Shown here in pieces: positions 45,771-53,093 of a stretch of DNA of 64,000 nt; the first letter of the stretch is position 1, and every line of letters starts with the position of its first letter. A program made the translations under genes and the position numbers. Origin of the DNA: Rubripirellula amarantea. Lineage in GTDB: Bacteria > Planctomycetota > Planctomycetia > Pirellulales > Pirellulaceae. The stretch lies in contig NZ_SJPI01000002.1 of the NCBI RefSeq assembly GCF_007859865.1, forward strand, positions 1,012,721-1,076,720, given 5' to 3'. Under the pieces are notes generated by a model that searched no databases, was not told where the DNA came from, and was given only the letters and a program-made list of their open reading frames with translations.

Positions 45771-48039
45771 ACGAAGAACCAAAGAGGCGATCGGGTTGGC
45801 GTTACTGTCAATCGCAGCCGTAGCAGTGCTGAGGTTCCCAATCGAATCAAAAGTCCTGTTCACCGCCGAAATGCTAACGTTGGCAACGCTATTGGTAGTG
45901 GATCTTGTCAAAGATCCTGTCGGCAATCGCACTCTGAAGGGATCTTTGACAAGATCCACTACGATTGCAGTTCCGGTACTCTTTGCGATCATCGCCCGCT
46001 TTGCTGGTTCACCGATTGCGTTTGAGATGACGGCGCTCACCACCTTCGGTGCCGCCTCATTAGTCTTGTCAACACGCAATGGACGACTAAGAGCGATGTC
46101 GATCGTCGCGTCGGGCTTCTTAACTTTGTTTGCCGTTGCGATCTCGGACAATTTCCACTCCGTGTGGATCGCGATCGCTTGGATGACCGTTTGCGTATGG
46201 CATTTGGTTGCCAATCATTGGGAACGAATCGAACTGTGTGCAGCTCATCAAGTGCGCCGCGGAGTTGGCGTTCGGCCGCTGTCGGTTTTTGTCGCGATCG
46301 CGATTTGCATTGCCAGCGGCTTGGTCGTTCGCGATCTCTTCGGTGAATCTCATCGATTGACTGGCGGGTTCATGCCGACCAGCGGCGGATGGAAGTGGTC
46401 GAACCCAGCGGCACGTAGCGGCGTTGGAAGTGGCGATGCCGCGATCGCTGCGCAGGATCACGCGGAATCGTTCGGTGCGGTGGAGTCTGACCTGTTTCTG
46501 GAATCGACCGAGTCGACTTTGTTCGACATGTTCAGCGATTCGATCGGCGAACCCAAAAAAAAGAACAAGTGGGAACGACGTCAAGGAATGACGGCTGACA
46601 AAGTTCTGGAAGCTCACACGAAGACGGCCAAGAGCGAGAAAGGCGGTAGCTCGTTTTCAACCGACCGCATGCCGGCACAGAAGCATTTGCATCTGGACGA
46701 CGCAGCGGAGCGAGCGGTGATCCAATGGGCTGGCCCGACAGGAATTCGATTGGCGATGAATCGCTATGACACCTTCGACGGCGTGGACTGGACGAACGAA
46801 GCCCAGCACCGCAACGAAAAGTTGACGCGGCGTGAGATCGCGGGTGCGGCTTGGTTCTGCGATCGAATGACGAAGGCCTTCGACAAATTCACAACCGACG
46901 TGAACTTGCTGAAGGTTCTGCGACTTAATTCGACGCGATTGCCAGTGCCGATGATGACGTCGGCTCTGCACATCAAAGACGTCGACCGCCAAGACTTTTT
47001 CGCGATCGACGCCGATGGTTCGTTCTTCATGCCGGGTCGCGAAAAAGTGCCGCACCTAACGGTCGTGAACGTCGCTGCCACGCGAGTGATGGAGGACGAA
47101 CTGTGGGAGCGAATCCCAGACGGCAAGGGTTCAATTACCAACGGCGCAAACGACAGGCTGAATGCCCATGTCGCTGAGTGGACCGCTCAATCAAACCACC
47201 CATACGAAAAACTTCAGTCCATTGTCTCGCACCTTCGCGATGAATTCACTTTTGATCGTTCGGCTGCCGCGGAGCTTCCTCTCGATTCCGACGCACGGGG
47301 ATCTGCTGAAGAAATCGCCGAAGGATCTTTGGCAAGATCCACTACGGCGGTGGAAGACTTTCTTCGGACGCGGCGGGGTGGCGATCATTTGTTTGCTACC
47401 ACCGCGGCCTTGATGGCTCGCGAGATTGGGTTGCGTTCACGATTGGTGACGGGGTTCTACGTTCGACCGTCGGCCGTCGACATCGCCGCTGGTCACACCA
47501 ACGTGTTGCCCGAAGACGTTCATATTTGGGTAGAGATCCAACTTGATGATGGTCGTTGGTTTGAAATCGAACCGACGCCAGGATACCGCGAACCGATCTA
47601 CACGCCATCGACTTGGTTGGTTGCGAAACAGTTTGCAGCAGCAAAGTGGCCGCACGCCGTAGGGCTTTTCGCTGCTGCGGGTTTGGTCTTCGCGACGCGA
47701 TTGTTCTGGATCGAAATCGGACTCAGCATTCTGTATTTCGCCGGGGCAATCGTTTGGCCCCGCGGTCGCATGTCGCTGGCGATGCGAGTACTGCAAGCAC
47801 GAGCCAAGTATGCCGGTTGCCCTCGCGTCGCGGGTCGGCCGCAACGCGATTGGTTGCTGGCAATCACATCCGCGCACGATCAACTACAGCATTCCGCTCG
47901 ACGATTCTGTGACGCCGCCGATCGCGCGGCATTCGCACTCGACCAAGAACGCTTTCACGAACACGCCGTTTCCAAGGAATTGATGATGAAACTGAAAATC
48001 CGAGTCCTCCGACAATTGACGATGAAGGTCACCGCATGA
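45751..48039 (+). CDS. Membrane transglutaminase-like protein with altered catalytic residues
   Basis: This protein of about 762 residues has about six N-terminal membrane helices, a soluble region, a transglutaminase-core domain near residues 540-620, another helix pair and a cytoplasmic C-terminus. The start at 45751 has GGGAGG nine bases upstream and overlaps the DUF58 gene by 20 bp. In the core, RRGGDHLFATTAALMARE aligns with the usual G-x-C-E-x-F-A motif so that Asp (near 545) replaces the catalytic Cys. The later His is kept (VHIWVEI), and the usual Asp is Glu (WFEIEPTPGY). It is therefore probably not a cysteine transglutaminase. Two palindromic repeat elements are inserted in frame (45895-45962 and 47323-47345). 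Confidence 0.85.
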   Translation: MSPQPLERRTKEAIGLALLSIAAVAVLRFPIESKVLFTAEMLTLATLLVVDLVKDPVGNRTLKGSLTRSTTIAVPVLFAIIARFAGSPIAFEMTALTTFGAASLVLSTRNGRLRAMSIVASGFLTLFAVAISDNFHSVWIAIAWMTVCVWHLVANHWERIELCAAHQVRRGVGVRPLSVFVAIAICIASGLVVRDLFGESHRLTGGFMPTSGGWKWSNPAARSGVGSGDAAIAAQDHAESFGAVESDLFLESTESTLFDMFSDSIGEPKKKNKWERRQGMTADKVLEAHTKTAKSEKGGSSFSTDRMPAQKHLHLDDAAERAVIQWAGPTGIRLAMNRYDTFDGVDWTNEAQHRNEKLTRREIAGAAWFCDRMTKAFDKFTTDVNLLKVLRLNSTRLPVPMMTSALHIKDVDRQDFFAIDADGSFFMPGREKVPHLTVVNVAATRVMEDELWERIPDGKGSITNGANDRLNAHVAEWTAQSNHPYEKLQSIVSHLRDEFTFDRSAAAELPLDSDARGSAEEIAEGSLARSTTAVEDFLRTRRGGDHLFATTAALMAREIGLRSRLVTGFYVRPSAVDIAAGHTNVLPEDVHIWVEIQLDDGRWFEIEPTPGYREPIYTPSTWLVAKQFAAAKWPHAVGLFAAAGLVFATRLFWIEIGLSILYFAGAIVWPRGRMSLAMRVLQARAKYAGCPRVAGRPQRDWLLAITSAHDQLQHSARRFCDAADRAAFALDQERFHEHAVSKELMMKLKIRVLRQLTMKVTA
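45895..45962. repeat. Perfect 23-bp inverted repeat inside the transglutaminase-like gene
   Basis: The arms at 45895-45917 and 45940-45962 are exact reverse complements over 23 bp, separated by 22 bp. Each arm contains an inner palindrome GGATCTT-N4-AAGATCC. The element is in frame and encodes VVDLVKDP...KGSLTRSTT between membrane helices. A third copy of the inner palindrome with the same flank (ACTAC) occurs at 47323-47345. Confidence 0.95.
47323..47345. repeat. Third copy of the GGATCTT-N4-AAGATCC element, in frame
   Basis: GGATCTTTGGCAAGATCC followed by ACTAC matches the right arm at 45940-45962 with one change. It encodes EGSLARSTT, parallel to KGSLTRSTT from the first element, and lies just before the transglutaminase core. 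Shared preceding bases (gaaggatc / gaagggatc) support common origin. Confidence 0.85.
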
Positions 48040-48989
48040 ACACGCTCGAAGATTCCATCGCGATCGAAAACATCGGTGAAACGCTGGAGACCCTGCGTTG
48101 CCGGCTCAACAGTGTGCTGCTGGGAAAGGCCGAAGCGGTCGACTTGGTGGTCGCCTGTCTGTTGGCCAAAGGTCATCTGCTGATGGACGATTTGCCGGGG
48201 ACAGGCAAAACGACGTTGGCCAAAGCGATCGCCGCCTGTGTCGGTGGCAAGCTTGCCAGGGTCCAGTGCACGCCGGATTTGTTGCCATCGGATGTGACCG
48301 GCTTCAATCTTTTCAATCAAAAGACTCGCGAGTTTGAATTTCACGCAGGTCCGGTCTTCTCCGACGTGCTGTTGGCTGATGAACTGAACCGCACGACGCC
48401 GCGAACGCAGAGCGCATTGCTGGAGGCGATGGCGGAACGGCAAGTCACGATCGACGCGGTACCGTACACGCTGTCGAAAACGTTTTTTGTGATCGCCACA
48501 CAGAACCCGATCGACTCGCACGGGGCTTACCCGCTACCCGAAGCTCAACTGGATCGTTTTTCGATCAAACTGAAAATCGGATACCCCGATCGCGCTTCAC
48601 AGATCGACATTCTGGAAGCGGCATCTCGCGCGCAAGGTTCGCATGAGGGATCGGCGGTCGCGTTATCGCTGAATGAACTCGCAAACATCCAAGAACAAGT
48701 GCGAACGATCAGTGTGCATCCACGCGTGCGTGAGTATTTGGTCGATTTGGTTGAAGCGACTCGCGAGAACCCGGCAATTCAATTGGGCGTTAGTCCTCGA
48801 GGCATGTTGCTGTGGCAACGAATGGCTCAAGCGTGGGCGATGTTGCAAGGCCGCGACTTTGTCACGCCCAGCGATGTGCTGCACGTCGCTCGCCCGTTGT
48901 TGTCGGTCCGGTTGCTGACTACCAACGATGATGTCGACGCCGTGATCGACTGCTTGCTCGATACCGTCCCCGCACCGGAGTACCGATGA
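48036..48989 (+). CDS. MoxR-family AAA+ ATPase
   Basis: This 317-residue AAA_3 ATPase has Walker A (DDLPGTGKTTLAKAIA), Walker B (DVLLADELNRTTPRTQSALLEAMAE), sensor 1 (FVIATQNPIDSHGAYPLPEAQLDRF) and a C-terminal lid (SPRGMLLWQRMAQAWAMLQGRDFVTPSDV). MoxR ATPases act as chaperones for maturation of partner complexes, with DUF58 and von Willebrand-A proteins. Its ATG overlaps the upstream stop by 4 bp (ATGA at 48036). The downstream lipoprotein gene again overlaps by 4 bp. Length is normal. Confidence 0.93.
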   Translation: MNTLEDSIAIENIGETLETLRCRLNSVLLGKAEAVDLVVACLLAKGHLLMDDLPGTGKTTLAKAIAACVGGKLARVQCTPDLLPSDVTGFNLFNQKTREFEFHAGPVFSDVLLADELNRTTPRTQSALLEAMAERQVTIDAVPYTLSKTFFVIATQNPIDSHGAYPLPEAQLDRFSIKLKIGYPDRASQIDILEAASRAQGSHEGSAVALSLNELANIQEQVRTISVHPRVREYLVDLVEATRENPAIQLGVSPRGMLLWQRMAQAWAMLQGRDFVTPSDVLHVARPLLSVRLLTTNDDVDAVIDCLLDTVPAPEYR

Positions 48990-49525
48990 TGTCTATTTAT
49001 GCGTGGAACAGGCTTCTTGCCTGCGGTGAAAACAGAACGAGTGGCTGGAAATCTTTCCCACTCTTGCTGCTGTTGCTGATGTTGGGCTGCGAAACGGACA
49101 CAGCACCCAAAGCGTCCCATTTTGAACACGATCATGTTGTCGCGTCGCACTGGCCCAATGGTTTGGCAGACGCGGCGACGAAGATCCGCGATCGGGTCGC
49201 GCGTCTGGACAATGAACACACTCTAACACTGCATGATCACAAGCACGACTACGGCGACGATCACTCGCACGAGACCAATCCCTGGGACGAGATTGTTGAG
49301 CTGGTGTCTTGGATCCCCGAGATCGCTGCGGACACGAACCTGGCCGAAGCCGACTGGTTGCCGCTGTATCAACGATCCGAATCGCTGTCCGCGAATTTGC
49401 GTGCAGCCAATGGCGAGTGGAGCGAAGGAAATCGACAGCAGCTGGAATCGCTTTGCGAATTGATTGACCAAACGGCGAAGAAGATCCCTGAACAATTGCC
49501 TCTCTTTGTAAAGACAGATTCATGA
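48986..49525 (+). CDS. His-rich lipoprotein of unknown function
   Basis: This 179-residue protein has a hydrophobic segment and lipobox (FPLLLLLLMLGCETD), then a mature part with histidine/aspartate-rich stretches (HFEHDHVVASHW, HDHKHDYGDDHSHETN) and a helical C-terminal half (NLRAANGEWSEGNRQQLESLCELIDQTAKKI). The histidine cluster suggests binding of a divalent metal in the envelope. The gene overlaps MoxR and the permease by 4 bp on either side (48986-48989; 49522-49525), so it is made in step with both. I do not recognise a named family. Confidence 0.78.
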   Translation: MMSIYAWNRLLACGENRTSGWKSFPLLLLLLMLGCETDTAPKASHFEHDHVVASHWPNGLADAATKIRDRVARLDNEHTLTLHDHKHDYGDDHSHETNPWDEIVELVSWIPEIAADTNLAEADWLPLYQRSESLSANLRAANGEWSEGNRQQLESLCELIDQTAKKIPEQLPLFVKTDS

Positions 49526-51135
49526 ACCAATCCGTTTCGATCATGTTTGTGGGCGGACTGATTCGTGTCCTGCAAGGATTCTCGCAAGCCGCGCCGACAC
49601 TGTTGGTCGGGCTACTAATCGCGTCCGTTTTGCGTTATTACCTCGGTGCCGCAGGGACACGTCGGTTGTTTGGTGGTGACCGATGGCGTTCGCTGCCGCA
49701 ATCGTGGCTGGTCGGCATGCTGTTGCCGGTTTGTTCGATTGGCGTATTGCCGATTCTGTTTGAGATGCGGCGTGCGAAAGTGAAACCCGGCGCGATGTCC
49801 GCGTTCGCCTTGTCGGCGCCGTTGTTCAATCCGTTGTCGCTGCTGTACGGACTGACGCTCAGTCGCCCCTTGGTGATCATCCTGTTCGCACTCGGGTCGT
49901 TGATCGTCGTCACAGCCCTAGGCCTATTCTGGGACACATTCGCAAAACAAAGGGAGGGCGAGGCTCCCGCCGAGCCAACTGCTCCAAATACAACCGACCC
50001 AAACACAACCGACCACCTCATCGGTCTCCGCCGCGTCTTTGCCACCATGGTTCACTTCGCACGCGGTGCCACTGGCGTGCCTCTGTTGATCACGCTTATC
50101 GCGTTTTCGGGACTCGCTGTGCTGGCTGCCGTATTGCCTTACGGGGCGATGCAGCACTCTGTTGAACGAGACGATTGGTGGGCGCCGCTAACGATGTTGT
50201 TTGTTGCTGTGCCCGTTTACGCGACGCCGATGTTAGCGATGAGTCAGATGGGAATGATGTTTCAACATGCCAATTCGCCGGGCGCTTCGTTCACGTTGTT
50301 GATTCTGGGCGCAGGCATGAACTTCGCCACGCCGCTTTGGTTCGGACGTCATTACGGTTGGAAGACCGCGTCGATGTGGTTTGCATCGTTGCTGTTGATC
50401 GTGCTGGGGTTGTCGTACGCGATCAACAAACCGCTTGTCCCGCCGGGCGTCGAACCAGCCGGTCATACTCACGCGTTCGACGTATACGCCAACCCGCTAT
50501 CCGCGTACCACAATCTCAGCGTCGCGACGATCAGCGAGATGGTGGCCAAAGAAATGGACATCAGCGTGATCGCTTCGTTGATCGTCTTGGGAATTGTCGC
50601 CGTGTTCGGGGTGTTGTTTCGGCTGTTGAAGATCGACGAAGCGTCGCTGATCGCCGGTGCCAAAGCGGGATCGTTCGCATCGTCGATGCAAAACGAAGAC
50701 GCAGCACCGCGCCGGGGGTTGGACATCATCGTCCCCCCGGGCGTGATCGGAGCGACGATGTTGGCCGGGTTGATTGCGCTCAGCGTGGTGGCGTGCTACG
50801 CCTATTACCCTTCGCCTGACGAGTGTCTGGAGGAGATCAGCATGGCGCGGGCCGAGTGCTTGTCGGCTGCCAACAGTGGCCAAGTCGATCACGCGTTGTT
50901 CTGGTTGCCGGTGTGGGAAGATTGGAGTCGTCGATTAGAAGTCGGCACGTTCATCCGCACCGGACAAATCCGACCTTACCAACGCATGCAGGGTTATCTG
51001 ATTCGCAAGAAGCTGGAGCTGCTCGAACACGAACTCGAACACGACCCGTTTGAGATTGAGGAAACCAGGGAGATCGTGACCGATGTCCTGGGCACCAATT
51101 CACGCTGGGTTCGCTCATTTCGTTCTGGCGTTTAA
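49522..51135 (+). CDS. Permease of the DUF318/ArsP/SO_0444 (YraQ-like) type, probable metal(loid) efflux
   Basis: This 537-residue protein has about ten membrane helices. The signature GMLLPVCSIGVLPILFEMRR matches the P-x-C-S-x-G-x-x-P motif of this permease superfamily, and SAFALSAPLFNPLSLLYGL is also typical. Relatives export organoarsenicals or, in the SO_0444 group, are implicated in Cu/Zn handling. Substrate here is unknown. The His-rich lipoprotein encoded directly upstream and the Cys/His-rich secreted paralogues nearby favour a metal. A palindromic repeat element is inserted in the loop after helix four (about residues 144-161, REGEAPAEP followed by a duplicated PNTTD). The C-terminal 110 residues are soluble and charged. 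Confidence 0.8.
   Translation: MNQSVSIMFVGGLIRVLQGFSQAAPTLLVGLLIASVLRYYLGAAGTRRLFGGDRWRSLPQSWLVGMLLPVCSIGVLPILFEMRRAKVKPGAMSAFALSAPLFNPLSLLYGLTLSRPLVIILFALGSLIVVTALGLFWDTFAKQREGEAPAEPTAPNTTDPNTTDHLIGLRRVFATMVHFARGATGVPLLITLIAFSGLAVLAAVLPYGAMQHSVERDDWWAPLTMLFVAVPVYATPMLAMSQMGMMFQHANSPGASFTLLILGAGMNFATPLWFGRHYGWKTASMWFASLLLIVLGLSYAINKPLVPPGVEPAGHTHAFDVYANPLSAYHNLSVATISEMVAKEMDISVIASLIVLGIVAVFGVLFRLLKIDEASLIAGAKAGSFASSMQNEDAAPRRGLDIIVPPGVIGATMLAGLIALSVVACYAYYPSPDECLEEISMARAECLSAANSGQVDHALFWLPVWEDWSRRLEVGTFIRTGQIRPYQRMQGYLIRKKLELLEHELEHDPFEIEETREIVTDVLGTNSRWVRSFRSGV
49952..49976. repeat. In-frame copy of a GEAPAEP-type palindromic repeat plus 15-bp duplication
   Basis: The segment beginning GGGAGGGCGAGGCTCCC and ending CGAGCC reads REGEAPAEP on the plus strand and LGGSLALPL on the minus strand, both of which I recognise as recurrent false or inserted peptides in planctomycete sequences. 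It is followed by a near-duplicate of about 15 bp (ccaaatacaaccgac / ccaaacacaaccgac, about 49984-50013). The insertion keeps the frame and falls in a hydrophilic loop. Confidence 0.7.
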
Positions 51136-51343
51136 TCACGTCACCGCTAGTCGTAGCGAACGTTCAAGCGTAGCCCGCTGCGATCCCGTCCACTGCCGGT
51201 GCATCTCGGCCGGAGCATCCTGCTCGTCAATCGCCCGGAAGCCAAACGTCGACAATCCGGTACAATGCGAAACGTCCTGGATGGCGACAGACTCCACGTT
51301 CGAACATTTCACACCTCACCTCTCACTCTTCAAACTTCCCAAC

Positions 51344-51433
51344 ATGACTTGGCGAGACTGGTACGACGCCCTCGATAAACCGGCTTGGACGCCTGAGCCC
51401 TCGACGATCGGCACGATCTGGCAGATCCTCTAG
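51344..51433 (+). pseudogene. 5-prime fragment of a TspO/MBR (tryptophan-rich sensory protein) gene
   Basis: Thirty codons, MTWRDWYDALDKPAWTPEPS then TIGTIWQIL and a stop, match the N-terminus of TspO/MBR proteins, in which W-Y-x-x-L-x-K-P-x-W-T-P leads into the first membrane helices. The rest (about 130 residues) is missing, and the sequence runs into a decayed oxidoreductase gene. It is a remnant, not a functional tetrapyrrole-binding membrane protein. Confidence 0.6.
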
Positions 51434-51475
51434 ACGGCACGATAACGTCGGATCAAGTCGGGAAGCTTATGCATC

Positions 51476-52380
51476 ATGGGCGACGCAAAGAACCCGATGG
51501 CTAACTCGCCTACTTCCCCGCGCGATGATGGCAGAGTACTACCGGCAACGAGCCAGCGCGGCTCTCATCTGGGCCGAGTGTCTCACCCGGATTTCCAGGG
51601 CGGTGCCCTTCCCGTAGGCCCTACCCAATCGCGGCAACAGGTGAGGCTCACACACCCAACGGAAAGAAGCTCAACGTCATTCCAAGGTCGCTCAGCCCAT
51701 CAGAAATTCGCCACATCGTGGAATACTATGCCATCGCAACCGAGCGTGCGAAAGATGCTGGCTTTGATGGTGTGGAGATTCACGGAGCCAACGGATATTT
51801 AATCGACCAGTTCTTGCGTGATTCATCGAATCAACGCGACGACGATTATGGCGGCTCGATCGAGAATCGTTTGCGTTTTCTGAAAGAAGTCGTGCAGGCG
51901 GTCACCGGCGCATGGTCACCCGACCGCACTGGACTTCGTTTGAGTCCGACCATGAATGGCAACGGGATGGGTGATATCGACGCGGTTGGGTTGTACACGC
52001 AAGCTGCACGGATGCTGAACGAATTCAACTTGGCCTACTTGCATACAGCCGAAGCCATACGTCCAGGACGTCTCTTCAATGCGTACGCCCCTCGCGTAAC
52101 ACCTCATATTCGCCAAGCGTTCAATGGTGTGCTATTGACCAATGGTGGTTACGACAAGCCAACGGCGGCAGCGGCGATTCGCAACGGAGAAGCTGACGCA
52201 ATCGTGTTCGGGCAAAAGTTCATTGCCAATCCCGACTTGCCAGTACGTCTGCGCGACGACGCACCACTCAATGATCCCGATGACGCCACGTACTACACGC
52301 CGGGACCGCAAGGATACATCGACTACCCGACGCTAGCTGGGAACGACTCCAAAAAAGAGACGATGGAATGTCGCGACTAA
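51476..52380 (+). pseudogene. Old-yellow-enzyme/NemA-type FMN reductase, degraded
   Basis: The C-terminal 220 residues are in one frame from about 51640: HTPNGKKLN..., FDGVEIHGANGYLIDQFLRD, DDYGGSIENRLRF, GLRLSP, then VLLTNGGYDKPTA and IVFGQKFIANPDLP. These are clear features of the FMN barrel of N-ethylmaleimide reductase-like enzymes. The N-terminal part is in a different frame (GRVSHPDFQGGALPVGP, up to about 51640) and lacks roughly the segment normally between the first strand and the active-site HxGR region. MAEYYRQRASAALI appears in yet another frame near 51525. At least two frameshifts and a deletion are needed to explain this. Confidence 0.75.
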
Positions 52381-52599
52381 TTGGACCGCCTTCACCAACT
52401 CGCTGACCATATAACACCATTCACCACTCGTTCAACGCTCATGACAAGCTTCTAAAGAGGATGCTGCTTACGTGTTCTGAGCGATGGACGCTTTCGTAAC
52501 GCGGTGGTTCGCGTAGAATCTGCCTCTCGAGACAAACAAGCACGCGCACCATGTTTCGTCGTAAGCACGTGTCGAGAAACCACTAAGAGACTCACCACC

Positions 52600-52989
52600 A
52601 TGAACTCGATCGAAAATTTTCTCTCCGCGCAGACATACGCGGTCGCCGGTGCCTCGGCCCGCACGCACAAGTACGGTTACAAGGTTTTCAAAGCACTCCT
52701 GGGTGCTGGCCGTGAGACATATCCACTGAACCCGGTCACCGAAGAGATCGAAGGGCACAAGGCTTATCCGAAAATCGCGGACCTTCCCATCATCCCCGAA
52801 GCACTGTCAATCATCACGCCACCAGAAGTCACCCGGCAAGTCATTGCCGAAGCCATCGAAGCCGGCGTGAAGCACATTTGGATGCAGCCCGGAGCGGAAC
52901 ACGAGCAGGCCAGCCAATCCGCACGCGAAGCCGGCATCAACGTCATCGACGACGGTAGTTGCATTCTTGTGCTTTTGGCGCGGAGTTAG
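52600..52989 (+). CDS. CoA-binding protein (YccU-like)
   Basis: This protein of about 129 residues is a single Rossmann-like CoA-binding domain: YAVAGASARTHKYGYKVFKALL, YPLNPVTEEIEGHKAYPKIADLP, then EALSIITPPEVTRQVIAEA and KHIWMQPGAEHEQAS, ending DDGSCILVLL. It resembles the succinyl-CoA ligase alpha N-domain standing alone. Function is unknown, probably regulatory. The start at 52600 is the ATG of MNSIENFLS; the frame is open further but without family match. Single gene. Confidence 0.87.
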   Translation: MNSIENFLSAQTYAVAGASARTHKYGYKVFKALLGAGRETYPLNPVTEEIEGHKAYPKIADLPIIPEALSIITPPEVTRQVIAEAIEAGVKHIWMQPGAEHEQASQSAREAGINVIDDGSCILVLLARS

Positions 52990-53093
52990 CGAAGGCGTGC
53001 TTGCGGTGTTAGAACCCCCGGTCTCCTCTTAGAATGTGTTAGGAAAATTGCTGATCGAAGCGAACGCGTTGCCAAACAGCCTTGTCGTCTTGT

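Noticed and set aside
47955-48521. 188-codon minus-strand frame
   Set aside because: Antisense to the transglutaminase-like gene end and MoxR, both strongly supported.
50175-50819. 214-codon frame inside the permease gene
   Set aside because: Out-of-frame Arg/Val/Asp-rich translation of a well-recognised membrane protein.
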